In this document: in pieces, positions 38,919-48,478 of the stretch | Layout of the letters: every line of letters begins with the position of its first letter | Position numbering within the stretch: position 1 is the stretch's first letter | NCBI RefSeq assembly: GCF_024746815.1 | Contig: NZ_CP080525.1 | Span: 1,488,001-1,552,000, forward strand | Direction: 5' to 3' | Source of the DNA: Mesorhizobium sp. AR07 | Lineage (GTDB): Bacteria; Pseudomonadota; Alphaproteobacteria; Rhizobiales; Rhizobiaceae | Length of the DNA: 64,000 bases | Translations under genes and position numbers: made by a program | The notes under the pieces: generated by a model | What the model saw: only the letters and a program-made list of their open reading frames with translations | Databases searched by the model: none | What the model was told of the DNA's origin: nothing

Positions 38919-40211
38919 GTGGACCAAATTGTCAATCCGCCAAAGACGGAATCGGATTCCGCCATCGAGACCGCGCTCGGGCTCGACAGACAAGGCCTGC
39001 GCAAGACGCGCCGTCGCGGCTGGCTCTATGCGCTGCTGACACTGATCGTGCTCGTCGCCGGGCTGGGCCTTTATCAATGGTATGCCGGCTCGCCGGCCAA
39101 GATTGACTACGCCACCGTGCCGGCCGCCATTGCCGATCTCACCGTCGAGGTGTCGGCGACCGGCACGCTGCAGCCCCTCACCCAGGTCGACATTTCCAGC
39201 CAGTTGTCCGGCATTATCCGTTCGGTGTCCGTCAAGGAAAACCAGCAGGTCAAGAAGGGCGATGTGCTGGCCGCCCTCGACACCGCCAAGCTGCAGGTTC
39301 AGATCGAGCGGGCGCAGGCATCCGCCAAGGGCGCGGCCGCCAATGTCGAGGATGCCACGGTAACGCTTGCCGAGAACGAAAAGGCGCTTGTCCGCGCCGC
39401 GGCGCTGACCAAGCGCGGCATGGCGACCGACCAGTCGCTCGAAGCTGCGACCGCGACGCGTGACCGCTCCAAGGCGGCGCTCGACAGTGCCGAGGCCAAT
39501 CTCGCCATCGCCAATGCCGATCTGAAATCGCAGCAGACCGACCTCGCCAACAGCACCATCTATGCGCCGATCGACGGCATCGTGCTGACGCGCTCGGTCG
39601 ATCCCGGCCAGACGGTCGCCTCCTCGCTGCAGGCACCGGTGCTGTTCATCATCGCCGCCGATCTCAGAAACATGGAACTGGTGGCGGCCGTCGACGAGGC
39701 CGACATCGGCGCGGTCAAGGCCGGCCAACATGCCCGCTTCACCGTCGACGCCTTCCCGGAGCGGCCGTTCGATGCCGAAATCCGCGACATCTCCTACGCC
39801 TCGGTCACCACCGACGGCGTCGTCACCTACAATGCGCGGCTCGAGGTCGACAACAACGAGCTGTTGCTGCGGCCCGGCATGACCGCCACCGTTTCGGTCG
39901 TCACCCGCCAGGCCAAGGGTGTGCTCACCGTACCGGCCACCGCCTTCCGCTATCGCCCGGCGCAGCAGGCGGCTCGCGCCTGGAGCCTGAGCGACCTGTT
40001 CACCGGCCGCATGGGTCGCCCCGGCGGCAATCGCCAGCGCCAGGCGGCGACGGCGCCCACCGACGGCTCGCGCACGCTCTATGTGCTGGAGAACGGACAG
40101 CCGCGTCCGGTCAACGTCAAGATCGGTTCCACCGATGGCGAATTGACCGAGATCACCTCGGGCATCGAGGCAGGCGCTCAGGTGATCACCGCGTCGCAGC
40201 AGCGGAACTGA
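38919..40211 (+). CDS. MacA-like periplasmic adaptor of an ABC efflux system
   Basis: A 430-residue membrane-fusion protein. A single N-terminal membrane segment (about residues 36-55) is followed by the barrel-sandwich motif VEVSATGTLQPLTQVDISSQ and a long helical hairpin (about 100-190). Then come beta-barrel sequences such as IYAPIDGIVLTRSVDPGQTV and LLRPGMTATVSVV. The start is GTG after AGGGG. It is followed by an ATPase and a permease in a three-gene operon, the macAB-like arrangement. Substrates (drugs, peptides or lipoproteins) cannot be told from sequence. Confidence 0.9.
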   Translation: MDQIVNPPKTESDSAIETALGLDRQGLRKTRRRGWLYALLTLIVLVAGLGLYQWYAGSPAKIDYATVPAAIADLTVEVSATGTLQPLTQVDISSQLSGIIRSVSVKENQQVKKGDVLAALDTAKLQVQIERAQASAKGAAANVEDATVTLAENEKALVRAAALTKRGMATDQSLEAATATRDRSKAALDSAEANLAIANADLKSQQTDLANSTIYAPIDGIVLTRSVDPGQTVASSLQAPVLFIIAADLRNMELVAAVDEADIGAVKAGQHARFTVDAFPERPFDAEIRDISYASVTTDGVVTYNARLEVDNNELLLRPGMTATVSVVTRQAKGVLTVPATAFRYRPAQQAARAWSLSDLFTGRMGRPGGNRQRQAATAPTDGSRTLYVLENGQPRPVNVKIGSTDGELTEITSGIEAGAQVITASQQRN

Positions 40212-40215
40212 GGCC

Positions 40216-40917
40216 GTGGCCGCGACCCTTATCACCTTCGACAAGGTCTGGAAGAGCTATGGCCAGGGCGAGGCCAAGGTCCATGCGCTGGCCGGCGTCG
40301 ACCTTGCGATCCGGCGCGGCGAATTCGTCGCCATCATGGGCCCGTCCGGCTCCGGCAAATCGACGGCGATGAACATCATCGGCTGCCTCGACACGCCGAC
40401 GGCCGGCACCTACGCCTTCATGGGGCTGGACGCCGGTCGGCTCGACCGCAACCGCCGCGCCATGCTGCGCAACCTTTACATCGGCTTCGTCTTCCAGGGC
40501 TACAATCTGCTGGCCCGCACAACGGCGGCGGAAAATGTCGAACTGCCGCTGATCTATCGCGGCGTCGCCGCCCGCGAGCGTCGCGACCTTGCCATGCAGG
40601 CGCTGGCCCAGGTCGGCCTTGTCGGCCGCGAGCATCACACGCCGGCAGAACTGTCCGGCGGCCAGCAGCAGCGCGTGGCGATCGCGCGCGCCATCGTCAC
40701 CCGCCCGACCCTGCTCGTCGCCGACGAGCCGACCGGCAATCTCGACACCGCCCGCACGCACGAGATCATGGAGCTGCTGACTGAGCTCAACACCGAGCTT
40801 GGCCTGACCATCGCCATGGTCACGCATGAGGCCGACGTCGCCGGCTATGCCGAACGCACCATTCACTTCCTCGACGGCCACGTCGCCTCCGATTCCAAGA
40901 ATCTAGAGGTTGCCTAG
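40216..40917 (+). CDS. MacB/LolD-type ABC transporter ATP-binding protein
   Basis: A 233-residue ABC ATPase. Walker A is GPSGSGKST, the signature is [14 protein letters not shown], and Walker B is [12 protein letters not shown], which is characteristic of the MacB/LolD/FtsE branch. The start is GTG, 4 bp after the adaptor gene. In E. coli MacB the ATPase and permease are fused; here they are separate genes. Confidence 0.94.
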   Translation: MAATLITFDKVWKSYGQGEAKVHALAGVDLAIRRGEFVAIMGPSGSGKSTAMNIIGCLDTPTAGTYAFMGLDAGRLDRNRRAMLRNLYIGFVFQGYNLLARTTAAENVELPLIYRGVAARERRDLAMQALAQVGLVGREHHTPAELSGGQQQRVAIARAIVTRPTLLVADEPTGNLDTARTHEIMELLTELNTELGLTIAMVTHEADVAGYAERTIHFLDGHVASDSKNLEVA

Positions 40918-40919
40918 CC

Positions 40920-42137
40920 ATGATCTGGGAAACCGTCCGCCTCTCGCTCCGCTCGATCCGCCGCAACGTGCTGCGCTCGTTCCTGACCCTATTCGGCATC
41001 GTCATCGGCGTTGCCGCCGTCATTGCCATGCTCACCATCGGCTCCGGCACCACCGAAAAGGTCAAGGCCGACATCTCCAAGCTCGGCAGCAATCTGCTGG
41101 TCGTCCGCTCCGGCCGCCCTGCCGGTCCCGGCGGTCCGGGCGGGCTTGACCAGGTGGTCCGTCCGCTGGCCGAAAAGGACCTTGCAGCACTTGTCGCGCA
41201 CCTGACTGGCGCGCGCGCCATTTCGCCGGCCTCGCAGAAGCAGGTGCGCGTCATCTTCGGCACCGAGAGCCTGACCTCGGGCGTCACCGGCACCGACAGC
41301 GCCTATCTCGATGCGCGCGACTGGAAGCTGGTGTCCGGCCGCCCGTTCAGCGATTCCGAAACCCGCTCGGGCACCGGCGTGTGCCTGATCGGCGAGACGG
41401 TGCGCCAGCAATTCTTCGGCGCCGGCGATCCCGAAGGCGAGATCATCCGCGTCAACCGCACCTCCTGCAAGATCATCGGCCTGCTCGAACCCAAGGGCTA
41501 TACCGGCTTCGGCCAGGATCAGGACAATGTCGTCTTGATGCCGCTGCATGCCTATCAGCGCCGCATCGCCGGCAACCGCGACATCGACAACATCTACATC
41601 GCCGCCGACGACCGCACGCCGACAGCGGAGTTGCAGCCGCGCGTCGAGGACATTTTGCGCGATGCGCGCCGCGTCACCCCCGACCGCGAGAGCGATTTCG
41701 CCATCCGCGACATGACCCAGATAGCCGACGCCATGGCCAGCGCCACCACCACCATGACCGGCATGCTGGGCGCGGTCGCCGGCGTCAGCCTGCTGGTCGG
41801 AGGCATCGGCATCATGAACATCATGCTGGTCTCGGTCACCGAGCGCACCCGCGAGATCGGCATCCGGCTCGCCATCGGCGCGCATGAGAAGCACATCCTG
41901 ATCCAGTTCCTGGTCGAGGCTACGGTGCTGTCGCTGCTCGGCGGCATCATCGGCATCCTGATCGGCCTGGCGCTGGCGGGCCTCGCCTCGGTGACGCTGA
42001 CCATCCCCTTCGCGCCGAGCCCGGCGGTCATCCTGCTCGCCGTCGGTTTTTCGGCGCTGATCGGCATGGTGTTCGGCTTCTTCCCGGCCCTGCGCGGCGC
42101 CAGGCTCGACCCGATCGACGCGCTGCGCCACGAATAG
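40920..42137 (+). CDS. MacB-type ABC transporter permease (FtsX family)
   Basis: A 405-residue permease with the MacB topology: an N-terminal helix (RSFLTLFGIVIGVAAVIAM), a large periplasmic domain (residues about 45-275) and three C-terminal helices. The conserved GGIGIMNIMLVSVTERTREIGIR links to the ATPase. It starts 2 bp after the ATPase gene and completes the efflux operon. Confidence 0.93.
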   Translation: MIWETVRLSLRSIRRNVLRSFLTLFGIVIGVAAVIAMLTIGSGTTEKVKADISKLGSNLLVVRSGRPAGPGGPGGLDQVVRPLAEKDLAALVAHLTGARAISPASQKQVRVIFGTESLTSGVTGTDSAYLDARDWKLVSGRPFSDSETRSGTGVCLIGETVRQQFFGAGDPEGEIIRVNRTSCKIIGLLEPKGYTGFGQDQDNVVLMPLHAYQRRIAGNRDIDNIYIAADDRTPTAELQPRVEDILRDARRVTPDRESDFAIRDMTQIADAMASATTTMTGMLGAVAGVSLLVGGIGIMNIMLVSVTERTREIGIRLAIGAHEKHILIQFLVEATVLSLLGGIIGILIGLALAGLASVTLTIPFAPSPAVILLAVGFSALIGMVFGFFPALRGARLDPIDALRHE

Positions 42138-42264
42138 AGCAGCGGAAATACGTCGGCGCTCGAAACCGATCTTGCGCAGCCCTTGGCGTGTTAACTCGCG
42201 TCGCCACTGTCGCGACGCAGTTGGCGATGCTAGGGCAAGGCATCTTCGGTCGGGGGAACAACAC

Positions 42265-42507
42265 ATGAGCAAGAGGGCGCGACTGATCCTGGCGATGGTC
42301 CTCATCGAGGCCATCCTTGCAGGCATCCGGTGGTATCTCGCCCGCTACGGCATGGCCAATCCCGATCGCGTCACCGCCGATTTCCAGGTGGTCGTCGGCC
42401 AGACCATGGGAATGGCGATGGGCGGCCTTCTGGGGATCGGCTTCATCTTGTTCTTCGTCGCCGCCAGCAACGACCGCAAGGCGGCGCAGAACAAGACGCG
42501 CCGTTAG
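42265..42507 (+). CDS. Small predicted membrane protein
   Basis: An 80-residue protein with two predicted membrane helices (about residues 5-22, LILAMVLIEAILAGIRWYL, and 50-68, MAMGGLLGIGFILFFVAAS) and a basic tail NDRKAAQNKTRR. A GGGGGAA ribosome site precedes the ATG. I recognise no family. Its stop codon lies at the first bases of a dispersed repeat. A GCGTCGC/GCGACGC inverted repeat lies in the gap upstream. Confidence 0.6.
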   Translation: MSKRARLILAMVLIEAILAGIRWYLARYGMANPDRVTADFQVVVGQTMGMAMGGLLGIGFILFFVAASNDRKAAQNKTRR

Positions 42508-42608
42508 AGCGGTTCACCCTTTCACGGAAACGCCGAACCGCTCTATCTCTTTGTTTTAACGCAATTCCGGACGGAAAACCGTTCACACTTTTCCTGGAAT
42601 TGCTCTAA
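42506..42608. repeat. Dispersed double-hairpin repeat
   Basis: Two hairpins follow each other: AGAGCGGTTC (42506-42515) with GAACCGCTCT (42535-42544), and GCAATTCC (42561-42568) with GGAATTGC (42596-42603), joined by ATCTCTTTGTTTTAAC. I recognise this as a repeat that occurs in many rhizobial intergenic regions. It overlaps both flanking stop codons (plus-strand small gene and minus-strand NUDIX gene) and may act as a bidirectional 3 prime structure. Confidence 0.8.
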
Positions 42609-43321
42609 TCCACGCCGGCAAAATGCCATTCGACCAGCGGCTTCATGTGAGGCGCCAACCCGTCCGGAAGGTCGGCGGCGTGGCGGATGATCACCGGCCC
42701 CTCGATCTCCGGCTCGGCCTCGGTGGCCACGAAGGCTGAGATGCGCCTGGCGACCTCGTCGGCGGGCGCCGTCACACGGTAGCGGCGGAAGATCACCGTG
42801 CCGCTGTCGGTCGACAGGACGTGCCAGCGCCTGTCGCGCGCAGCACCGGATAGATCGAGGCCGGTCTCTTCGCGCACTTCCCGGATCATGTTGAAATCGA
42901 CATCGACCCGCCCGTCTCGAAAGTCTGTCGGCTCGAACGAGCCGGCGGCGAAATAGACACGGCCCGCGTTGACCGTATGCGATCCCATGCGGATCGCCAC
43001 CAGCGCATTGTCGCCGGCCACCAGCACGGCATGCCCATAGGCGTGCTCGGCACCCGAATTCTCGCGCCGCTTACGCCAGAGCATGAAAGTGGAGTAATTG
43101 ACCGCATGGCAGCGGCCAACGAGACGGTTGTCGCGATACGCGAGATGCGACAGCAACACCACCGTGCCGTCGAACAGCGCCGGCTTGGCCGCTATCTCGC
43201 GCTGCCAGTTCTCGGCGATGGCCTCTGCGTTATCCAGCGCGAACGGGTGCGGGCCGGGATCGAGCCGGACGTCGACGGCATCGACCGACAGGATGACATT
43301 GCGCGGTAGGTCGAAACTCAT
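42605..43321 (-). CDS. NUDIX hydrolase-like protein
   Basis: A 238-residue protein whose centre holds the core of a NUDIX box, REVREETGLDL, preceded by YFAAGSFEP. The spacing between the glycine and the REVREE segment is longer than in the canonical box, so catalytic activity is not certain. The N-terminal 100 residues (PHPFALDNAEAIAENWQRE, GRCHAVNYSTFMLW) resemble NUDIX proteins of unknown substrate. It is followed upstream by the phosphatase-family gene on the same strand, 7 bp apart. Confidence 0.75.
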   Translation of the reverse strand: MSFDLPRNVILSVDAVDVRLDPGPHPFALDNAEAIAENWQREIAAKPALFDGTVVLLSHLAYRDNRLVGRCHAVNYSTFMLWRKRRENSGAEHAYGHAVLVAGDNALVAIRMGSHTVNAGRVYFAAGSFEPTDFRDGRVDVDFNMIREVREETGLDLSGAARDRRWHVLSTDSGTVIFRRYRVTAPADEVARRISAFVATEAEPEIEGPVIIRHAADLPDGLAPHMKPLVEWHFAGVD

Positions 43322-43328
43322 AGGCGTA

Positions 43329-44441
43329 TCATCTCATATCGAGGGTAATGGCCACCGGGCAATGATCCGATGCCTTCGGCCGGTCCCAGCCGGCGCGCGG
43401 AAAGCGGTCTACCTCCTGGCCAGGCGGGAAAATTGTGCGCCAGGGCTGGCCGTCGCGGATGATGTCGGGAACGGCCGTCGCGTTGCTGGCAGCCAACGCC
43501 TTCGACAACAGGATGTAGTCGAGTTGGCACAGATGCCGCTCCTCCGGTCCGCGCGTGTGGTAGAAGCTCCAGCGATTCATTTCCGGCCGCCGTTCGACGA
43601 CGTTTTCGCAGAAGCCGCCTTCCGTCAGCACGTTGATGCAGGACTGGTTCTCGTTGACCACTTCGAAGCGGTAGCCGTCGATCGCATGGCCGGCTATCTT
43701 CACGCGCTGCCGGTAATCGTTCATGTCGCCGCAGATCGCCCAGCGCTTGTCGGCGGCGTGGTCCTTGCCAAAGCGCTCCTCGATGATCCGGCGCACGGCT
43801 TGCGCCTCGGCGATGCGCACCGGCATCGTCGCCTCGCGCCCGTCAAGCCCGTTGCGCGGCGAGCCCATCGACTTGAAGTGCACGAGATAGAGCGTCAGCG
43901 GTACCCCGCCCACGGTCACGTCGACTTCCAGGCAGTCGCGCCGGAAGATGCGCTCATTGGCCTGGTTGCCGAGTGCCTCGAGCTCCGGCGTGTGCAGCCC
44001 GAACTGTTCATAGGTGACATAGGCGTGGCTGGTCATGCGCACAAATTCGATCGGCTGGCCCTGCGCGGTCTCGTTGCGCATCATGACGGCGACGTCGATC
44101 CCGCGCGAATCATTGCCTGACGTGGTGTATTTCTGCCGGTAGCCCTGCCCGACCATCTTGAACAGATAGCCATATTCGAAGGCCTTCAGTGCCTCGATGT
44201 TGTCGACCTCCTGCATGCAGATGATGTCGGCGCGGGTGGCCGCGATCGCCAGCGCCGTCAGCTGGCGCGTGTCGTCGGATTGGGCGATGGCGCGGGCCTG
44301 CTCCAGCATCTTGTATTCCGCTTCGCTCTGGATATCGAACAGCGCCAGCGTGCGATCTTCGTTGAGCTGGTTGCGATAGCCGGAAAAATCGAACCTGTTC
44401 ATCAGGTTCTCGACATTGAAGGTGGCAAGACGCAGCGACAT
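43329..44441 (-). CDS. Endonuclease/exonuclease/phosphatase family protein
   Basis: A 370-residue EEP-superfamily hydrolase. Motifs are LRLATFNVENLMNRF at the start, ICMQEVDNIEAL with the metal-binding Glu, VYLVHFKSMGSPRNG-like LYLVHFKSMGSPRNG, WAICGDMNDYRQR and KASDHCPVAITL with the catalytic Asp-His. Substrate unknown. The ATG at 44441 gives the family start; an in-frame start 12 codons upstream adds unrelated residues. No signal peptide is visible, so it is likely cytoplasmic. Confidence 0.88.
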   Translation of the reverse strand: MSLRLATFNVENLMNRFDFSGYRNQLNEDRTLALFDIQSEAEYKMLEQARAIAQSDDTRQLTALAIAATRADIICMQEVDNIEALKAFEYGYLFKMVGQGYRQKYTTSGNDSRGIDVAVMMRNETAQGQPIEFVRMTSHAYVTYEQFGLHTPELEALGNQANERIFRRDCLEVDVTVGGVPLTLYLVHFKSMGSPRNGLDGREATMPVRIAEAQAVRRIIEERFGKDHAADKRWAICGDMNDYRQRVKIAGHAIDGYRFEVVNENQSCINVLTEGGFCENVVERRPEMNRWSFYHTRGPEERHLCQLDYILLSKALAASNATAVPDIIRDGQPWRTIFPPGQEVDRFPRAGWDRPKASDHCPVAITLDMR

Positions 44442-44630
44442 GCCATGACCTTTGCCCGCAAGTGCCGCATAAAACAAGATCGCGGGACCACCCGCGGAGA
44501 TCGATTGGTCCTGATGGCACTCGCGCCCTGGTTGACGGAACCTTTCCGTTCATCCGCCGTTCAGATGCAAACACCCACAGTAGGCTCATTCCTCGGGTAG
44601 GCGTGGGGCCTGAATCTCTTGGAGAGTGCA

Positions 44631-45194
44631 ATGAATTCGCTCTTTTCTTCCACGGTCAAATCAGGGCTGATTGCCCTCGGTATCCTCTCCGGCGTCACGG
44701 CACCGTCCGCCGCAGGCCCGATGATGCAGCCGGACCTGTCGATTCCCACCAGCACGGCGGCGCCGACGGTCACACCGGTCCGCGACAGCTGGGCGGGCGG
44801 CAACGACCGGCAGTTCAACGGCGACAATTGGAGATGGCGCCGGTCGGGCAACTGGAACGGGGGGCGCCACTGGAACGGCGGCGGCAACTGGAACGGCGGC
44901 CGCCACTGGGATCGCGGCGGTTGGCGCCACCATTATCGCGGCGGCGGCTATTACGATGACGGTGCGGCTGCTGTCCTCGGCCTTGGCTTGGGCCTTGGCC
45001 TGGGCAGCATGTACAACAACTACGACTACTACGATGCGCCGCCGCCGCGCCGCTACTATCGCACCTATCGGACGCAGCGGGTTTCGAGCGCCCATGTCCA
45101 ATGGTGCTATAACAGGTACCGGTCGTATCGCGCCTGGGACAACACGTTCCAGCCCTACAACGGCCCGCGTCAGCAGTGCTACTCGCCCTATTGA
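44631..45194 (+). CDS. BA14K family secreted protein
   Basis: A 187-residue protein. An N-terminal signal peptide (about residues 1-29, [18 protein letters not shown]) is followed by a low-complexity Asn/Gly/Trp/Arg region with repeats of the type NWNGGRHW. A glycine-rich hydrophobic patch ([16 protein letters not shown]) precedes the C-terminal BA14K motif [18 protein letters not shown] and QQCYSPY. BA14K proteins are immunoreactive envelope-associated proteins of Brucella and rhizobia with poorly known function. A GGAGAG site precedes the ATG; a strong terminator follows. Confidence 0.88.
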   Translation: MNSLFSSTVKSGLIALGILSGVTAPSAAGPMMQPDLSIPTSTAAPTVTPVRDSWAGGNDRQFNGDNWRWRRSGNWNGGRHWNGGGNWNGGRHWDRGGWRHHYRGGGYYDDGAAAVLGLGLGLGLGSMYNNYDYYDAPPPRRYYRTYRTQRVSSAHVQWCYNRYRSYRAWDNTFQPYNGPRQQCYSPY

Positions 45195-45224
45195 TAAGCT
45201 GGCCTGTAGCTGAGCCCGGAAATG

Positions 45225-45251
45225 AAAACGGCGCCACGTGGCGCCGTTTTT
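45225..45251. terminator. Bidirectional Rho-independent terminator
   Basis: A long perfect palindrome with arms AAAACGGCGCCAC and GTGGCGCCGTTTT ends in a T run on the plus strand and an A run at its other side. It separates the convergent BA14K gene and ilvC. Confidence 0.9.
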
Positions 45252-45290
45252 GATTTTGGCCCATTCGAAACGTTCGAACGTCGATCTCGC

Positions 45291-46334
<1,044 letters not shown>

Positions 46335-46988
46335 TCAGAGGCCTTGCGGCCGGTTGTTGCTCTTGAAGAGAGCGAGAAACTGCTGCGTCGCCCGCGCGGC
46401 ATCGCCGCCGATCGCCGCCTCAGTCAATTCCAGCCGGTCGCCGAGCAGCAGACGGATCTGCACATCGCGGGCAACCAGCCCGAAAAAGGTCCGGAACGCC
46501 GTTTCGGCATCCGAGAATTCCAGAAGTCCGGCCTGCCGACCGGCTTCAAGCACAGGCTTCAGCCGCTTTGCGAGCGCAAAACGACCATTCTCGAGCACGA
46601 CGGCACCGAGGTTGTCCTTGCCGGAACCAGCATGGCCGACCGCGACGCGGTTGAGCGCGATCGAGGTGTCGCTGGAGATCACCTTGAGCCAGTCCGAGGC
46701 GAAGCGTTCGAGACTTGCCGTCAGCGAGGCGAGGTCGAGCCCCTTGCCGTCGACCTGCGCCACCCGCACCTTCGACGCCTGCCACTGCACGGTTGCCGTC
46801 AGCAGCCCGTCACGGTCGCCAAACCATTTGTAGAGCGTTTCCTTGGAACAGCTCGCCCGCCGCGCCACGGCGGTCATGGTCAATTGATCGCCCTCCTCGA
46901 CCAGCAGGCGAAGTGCCGCATCCAGAACGGCCTTCTGCCGCTCTGTCAGCGCTTCGCTGGCGTCGATGTCGGGCACGATGTGCAACAC
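46335..46988 (-). CDS. TetR/AcrR family transcriptional regulator
   Basis: A 217-residue regulator. The N-terminal helix-turn-helix is visible as LTMTAVARRASCSKETLYKWFG (residues about 36-57), split as TMTAVARRASCSKETLY and KWFGDRDGL; the C-terminal ligand domain is not assignable. A near-perfect palindrome at 47028-47056 lies 40 bp upstream of its start, between it and the divergent DUF1772 gene, so autoregulation and control of that gene are likely. ilvC follows 24 bp downstream. Confidence 0.9.
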   Translation of the reverse strand: MLHIVPDIDASEALTERQKAVLDAALRLLVEEGDQLTMTAVARRASCSKETLYKWFGDRDGLLTATVQWQASKVRVAQVDGKGLDLASLTASLERFASDWLKVISSDTSIALNRVAVGHAGSGKDNLGAVVLENGRFALAKRLKPVLEAGRQAGLLEFSDAETAFRTFFGLVARDVQIRLLLGDRLELTEAAIGGDAARATQQFLALFKSNNRPQGL

Positions 46989-47027
46989 AATCTTTCCTCG
47001 GCAGGCGAATTCGTCTGCAATTCAAAC

Positions 47028-47056
47028 GAGCCGTACCGTACGTTACGGTTCGGCTC
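47028..47056. promoter_or_regulatory. Palindromic operator candidate for the TetR-type regulator
   Basis: A 29-bp near-perfect inverted repeat with arms GAGCCGTACCGTA and TTACGGTTCGGCTC (only two mismatched positions) lies in the 152-bp divergent region. Size and symmetry fit a TetR-family operator. Confidence 0.7.
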
Positions 47057-47140
47057 TTCTATGACCCATTGTCCAGACCCGCGCAAGCCCTATTCTGTCC
47101 TGACGGCGTCGATGCCGGCTCAGATGGATCGGGGAAGACG

Positions 47141-47569
47141 ATGTTCATCGGATTGCTTGCCTTGACGGTTGCCGCCACCTTCTCCGGCGCCGCGATTTAC
47201 GTCAGCGTCGCCGAGCAACCGGCGCGGCTTCGTCTCGACGACAGGGCGCTGCTGCAGGAATGGCAGCCGTCCTACAAGCGCGGCGCAGCGATGCAGGCGT
47301 CGATTGCCATCGTCGCCTGCGTACTTGGTCTGATTGCCTGGTGGCAGACCGGCGGTTTCGCCTTTCTGGTTGGCGCGGTGATGATCATTCTGCCCTGGCC
47401 GTGGACGCTGATCGCCATGATGCCGACCAACAGGGTGCTCGAGGCGATGGAGGCCGGCAATCCGCAAGCCAGGTTCCTGATCGTCAAATGGGGCAATCTG
47501 CACCTGGTTCGCGTATCACTTGGCGTGCTGGCAACGCTATGCTTTCTCTGGGGCAGCCATCTGGGCTGA
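47141..47569 (+). CDS. DUF1772 family membrane protein
   Basis: A 142-residue protein with four predicted membrane helices, at about residues 1-22, 48-66, 70-90 and 120-139. The motifs AAIYVSVAEQPARL and LPWPWTLIAMMPTNRVL are typical of the DUF1772 (anthrone-oxygenase-like) family. Function in bacteria is unclear. The ATG at 47141 is chosen because the family begins here; a longer frame extends far upstream into tetR antisense sequence. Divergent from the TetR-type regulator, its probable controller. Confidence 0.82.
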   Translation: MFIGLLALTVAATFSGAAIYVSVAEQPARLRLDDRALLQEWQPSYKRGAAMQASIAIVACVLGLIAWWQTGGFAFLVGAVMIILPWPWTLIAMMPTNRVLEAMEAGNPQARFLIVKWGNLHLVRVSLGVLATLCFLWGSHLG

Positions 47570-47612
47570 CCTCGGCCAGATCTTGGCGGGCCGTGCGCTC
47601 AGCGCGATGGCA

Positions 47613-48071
47613 TCAGTCCTCGACCGGCGGATGTCGCAGCCGGCCGAGCAGCGCCGACATCATGGCCAGTTCATCCGCTGAGAGTTTGGCGCCGACCAGT
47701 TCGGTGATCGACCGTCCGTAGACAGCCCACATAGCGCGGCGCGTCTCGCGGCCCTTGGCTGAGATGCGGATGGTGTGGCCGCGGCCGTCATCGGCCACCG
47801 GCAGTTTCTCGACCAGCCCGTCAGCCTCGAGCCGGGCCAGCAGCCGCGAGATGTTGTACTGCGCAAACAGGGTGCGCTCGATCAGCTGGAACGGTCGCAG
47901 CCCGCCCTCACTTGCCTCGGCGAGCTCATGCAGCACGTCGTACCAGGCAAGCGGCGGCAGGCCACCGGCCTTCAACGCCTCTTCGGCACGTTCCATCAGC
48001 TGGCGCGAAACCCGCATCATGCGAGCCCAGGCCTTGATGGCTGCGGGCGAAGGCATGGCTTTCTCAGTCAT
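47613..48071 (-). CDS. MarR family transcriptional regulator
   Basis: A 152-residue winged-helix regulator. The recognition region is LFAQYNISRLLARLEADGLVEKL, split as FAQYNISRLLARLEADG, followed by the wing VADDGRGHTIRISAKG. It is divergent from a Rieske/GST operon, and two palindromes sharing GATGCAATTGCATC lie in the 100-bp gap. Regulation of the Rieske/GST genes and of itself is inferred. Confidence 0.92.
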   Translation of the reverse strand: MTEKAMPSPAAIKAWARMMRVSRQLMERAEEALKAGGLPPLAWYDVLHELAEASEGGLRPFQLIERTLFAQYNISRLLARLEADGLVEKLPVADDGRGHTIRISAKGRETRRAMWAVYGRSITELVGAKLSADELAMMSALLGRLRHPPVED

Positions 48072-48090
48072 GACTGCATCCTAGGCGATA

Positions 48091-48104
48091 GATGCAATTG
48101 CATC
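48091..48104. promoter_or_regulatory. MarR operator candidate, proximal to marR
   Basis: A perfect 14-bp palindrome GATGCAATTGCATC lies 20 bp upstream of the MarR start. The same core recurs at 48138-48151. Confidence 0.75.
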
Positions 48105-48132
48105 AAGCTTGACGATCAATGCAGATGCATCT

Positions 48133-48156
48133 ATATTGATGCAATTGCATCAATAT
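48133..48156. promoter_or_regulatory. MarR operator candidate, proximal to the Rieske gene
   Basis: A perfect 24-bp palindrome with arms ATATTGATGCAA and TTGCATCAATAT lies 16 bp upstream of the Rieske ATG. A further 10-bp palindrome AGATGCATCT abuts it (48123-48132). Confidence 0.8.
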
Positions 48157-48171
48157 CTGAAGGCAAATGCC

Positions 48172-48477
48172 ATGAAACATGAAATCTGCAAGATCGCCGA
48201 CATTCCACGGACGGGCAGCCTGATCGCGCCGTTCTTCGGCCGTGAGGTCCATGTCTATCGCAGCGGCGAGCGTATCCGCGCCGCTGCCAATGTCTGCCTG
48301 CATTTCGGTGGGCCGCTCGACTGCAAGGACGGCAGGCTGGTCTGCCAATGGCACCGCGCTTCATTCGACATGGCAAGCGGCGACCGGCTCGATGGGCCAG
48401 CGCCGAAGACATCCCGCTTGATGTTCCTGTCGACACGCGTCGAGGACGGCGCGTTGAACTATGTCTGGGGTGAATGA
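48172..48477 (+). CDS. Small Rieske 2Fe-2S protein
   Basis: A 101-residue Rieske ferredoxin-like protein. The ligands are Cys and His in CLHFGGPL and in CQWHRASFD, a standard C-x-H...C-x2-H pair. It could carry electrons to an oxygenase or act as a nitrite-reductase-small-subunit-like protein; no partner enzyme other than the adjacent GST is visible. The ATG at 48172 lies after the operator; the frame is open further upstream but would read through the palindromes. Confidence 0.88.
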   Translation: MKHEICKIADIPRTGSLIAPFFGREVHVYRSGERIRAAANVCLHFGGPLDCKDGRLVCQWHRASFDMASGDRLDGPAPKTSRLMFLSTRVEDGALNYVWGE

Positions 48478-48478
48478 G

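Noticed and set aside
38904..40244. Minus-strand open frame of 446 codons opposite the MacA-like adaptor
   Set aside because: Shadow frame; the plus-strand adaptor has clear family motifs and operon context.
44820..44940. Short tandem-like DNA repeats that could suggest a CRISPR or minisatellite
   Set aside because: They encode Asn-Gly-Trp-Arg repeats of the BA14K protein and vary at the DNA level; there are no spacer/repeat units.
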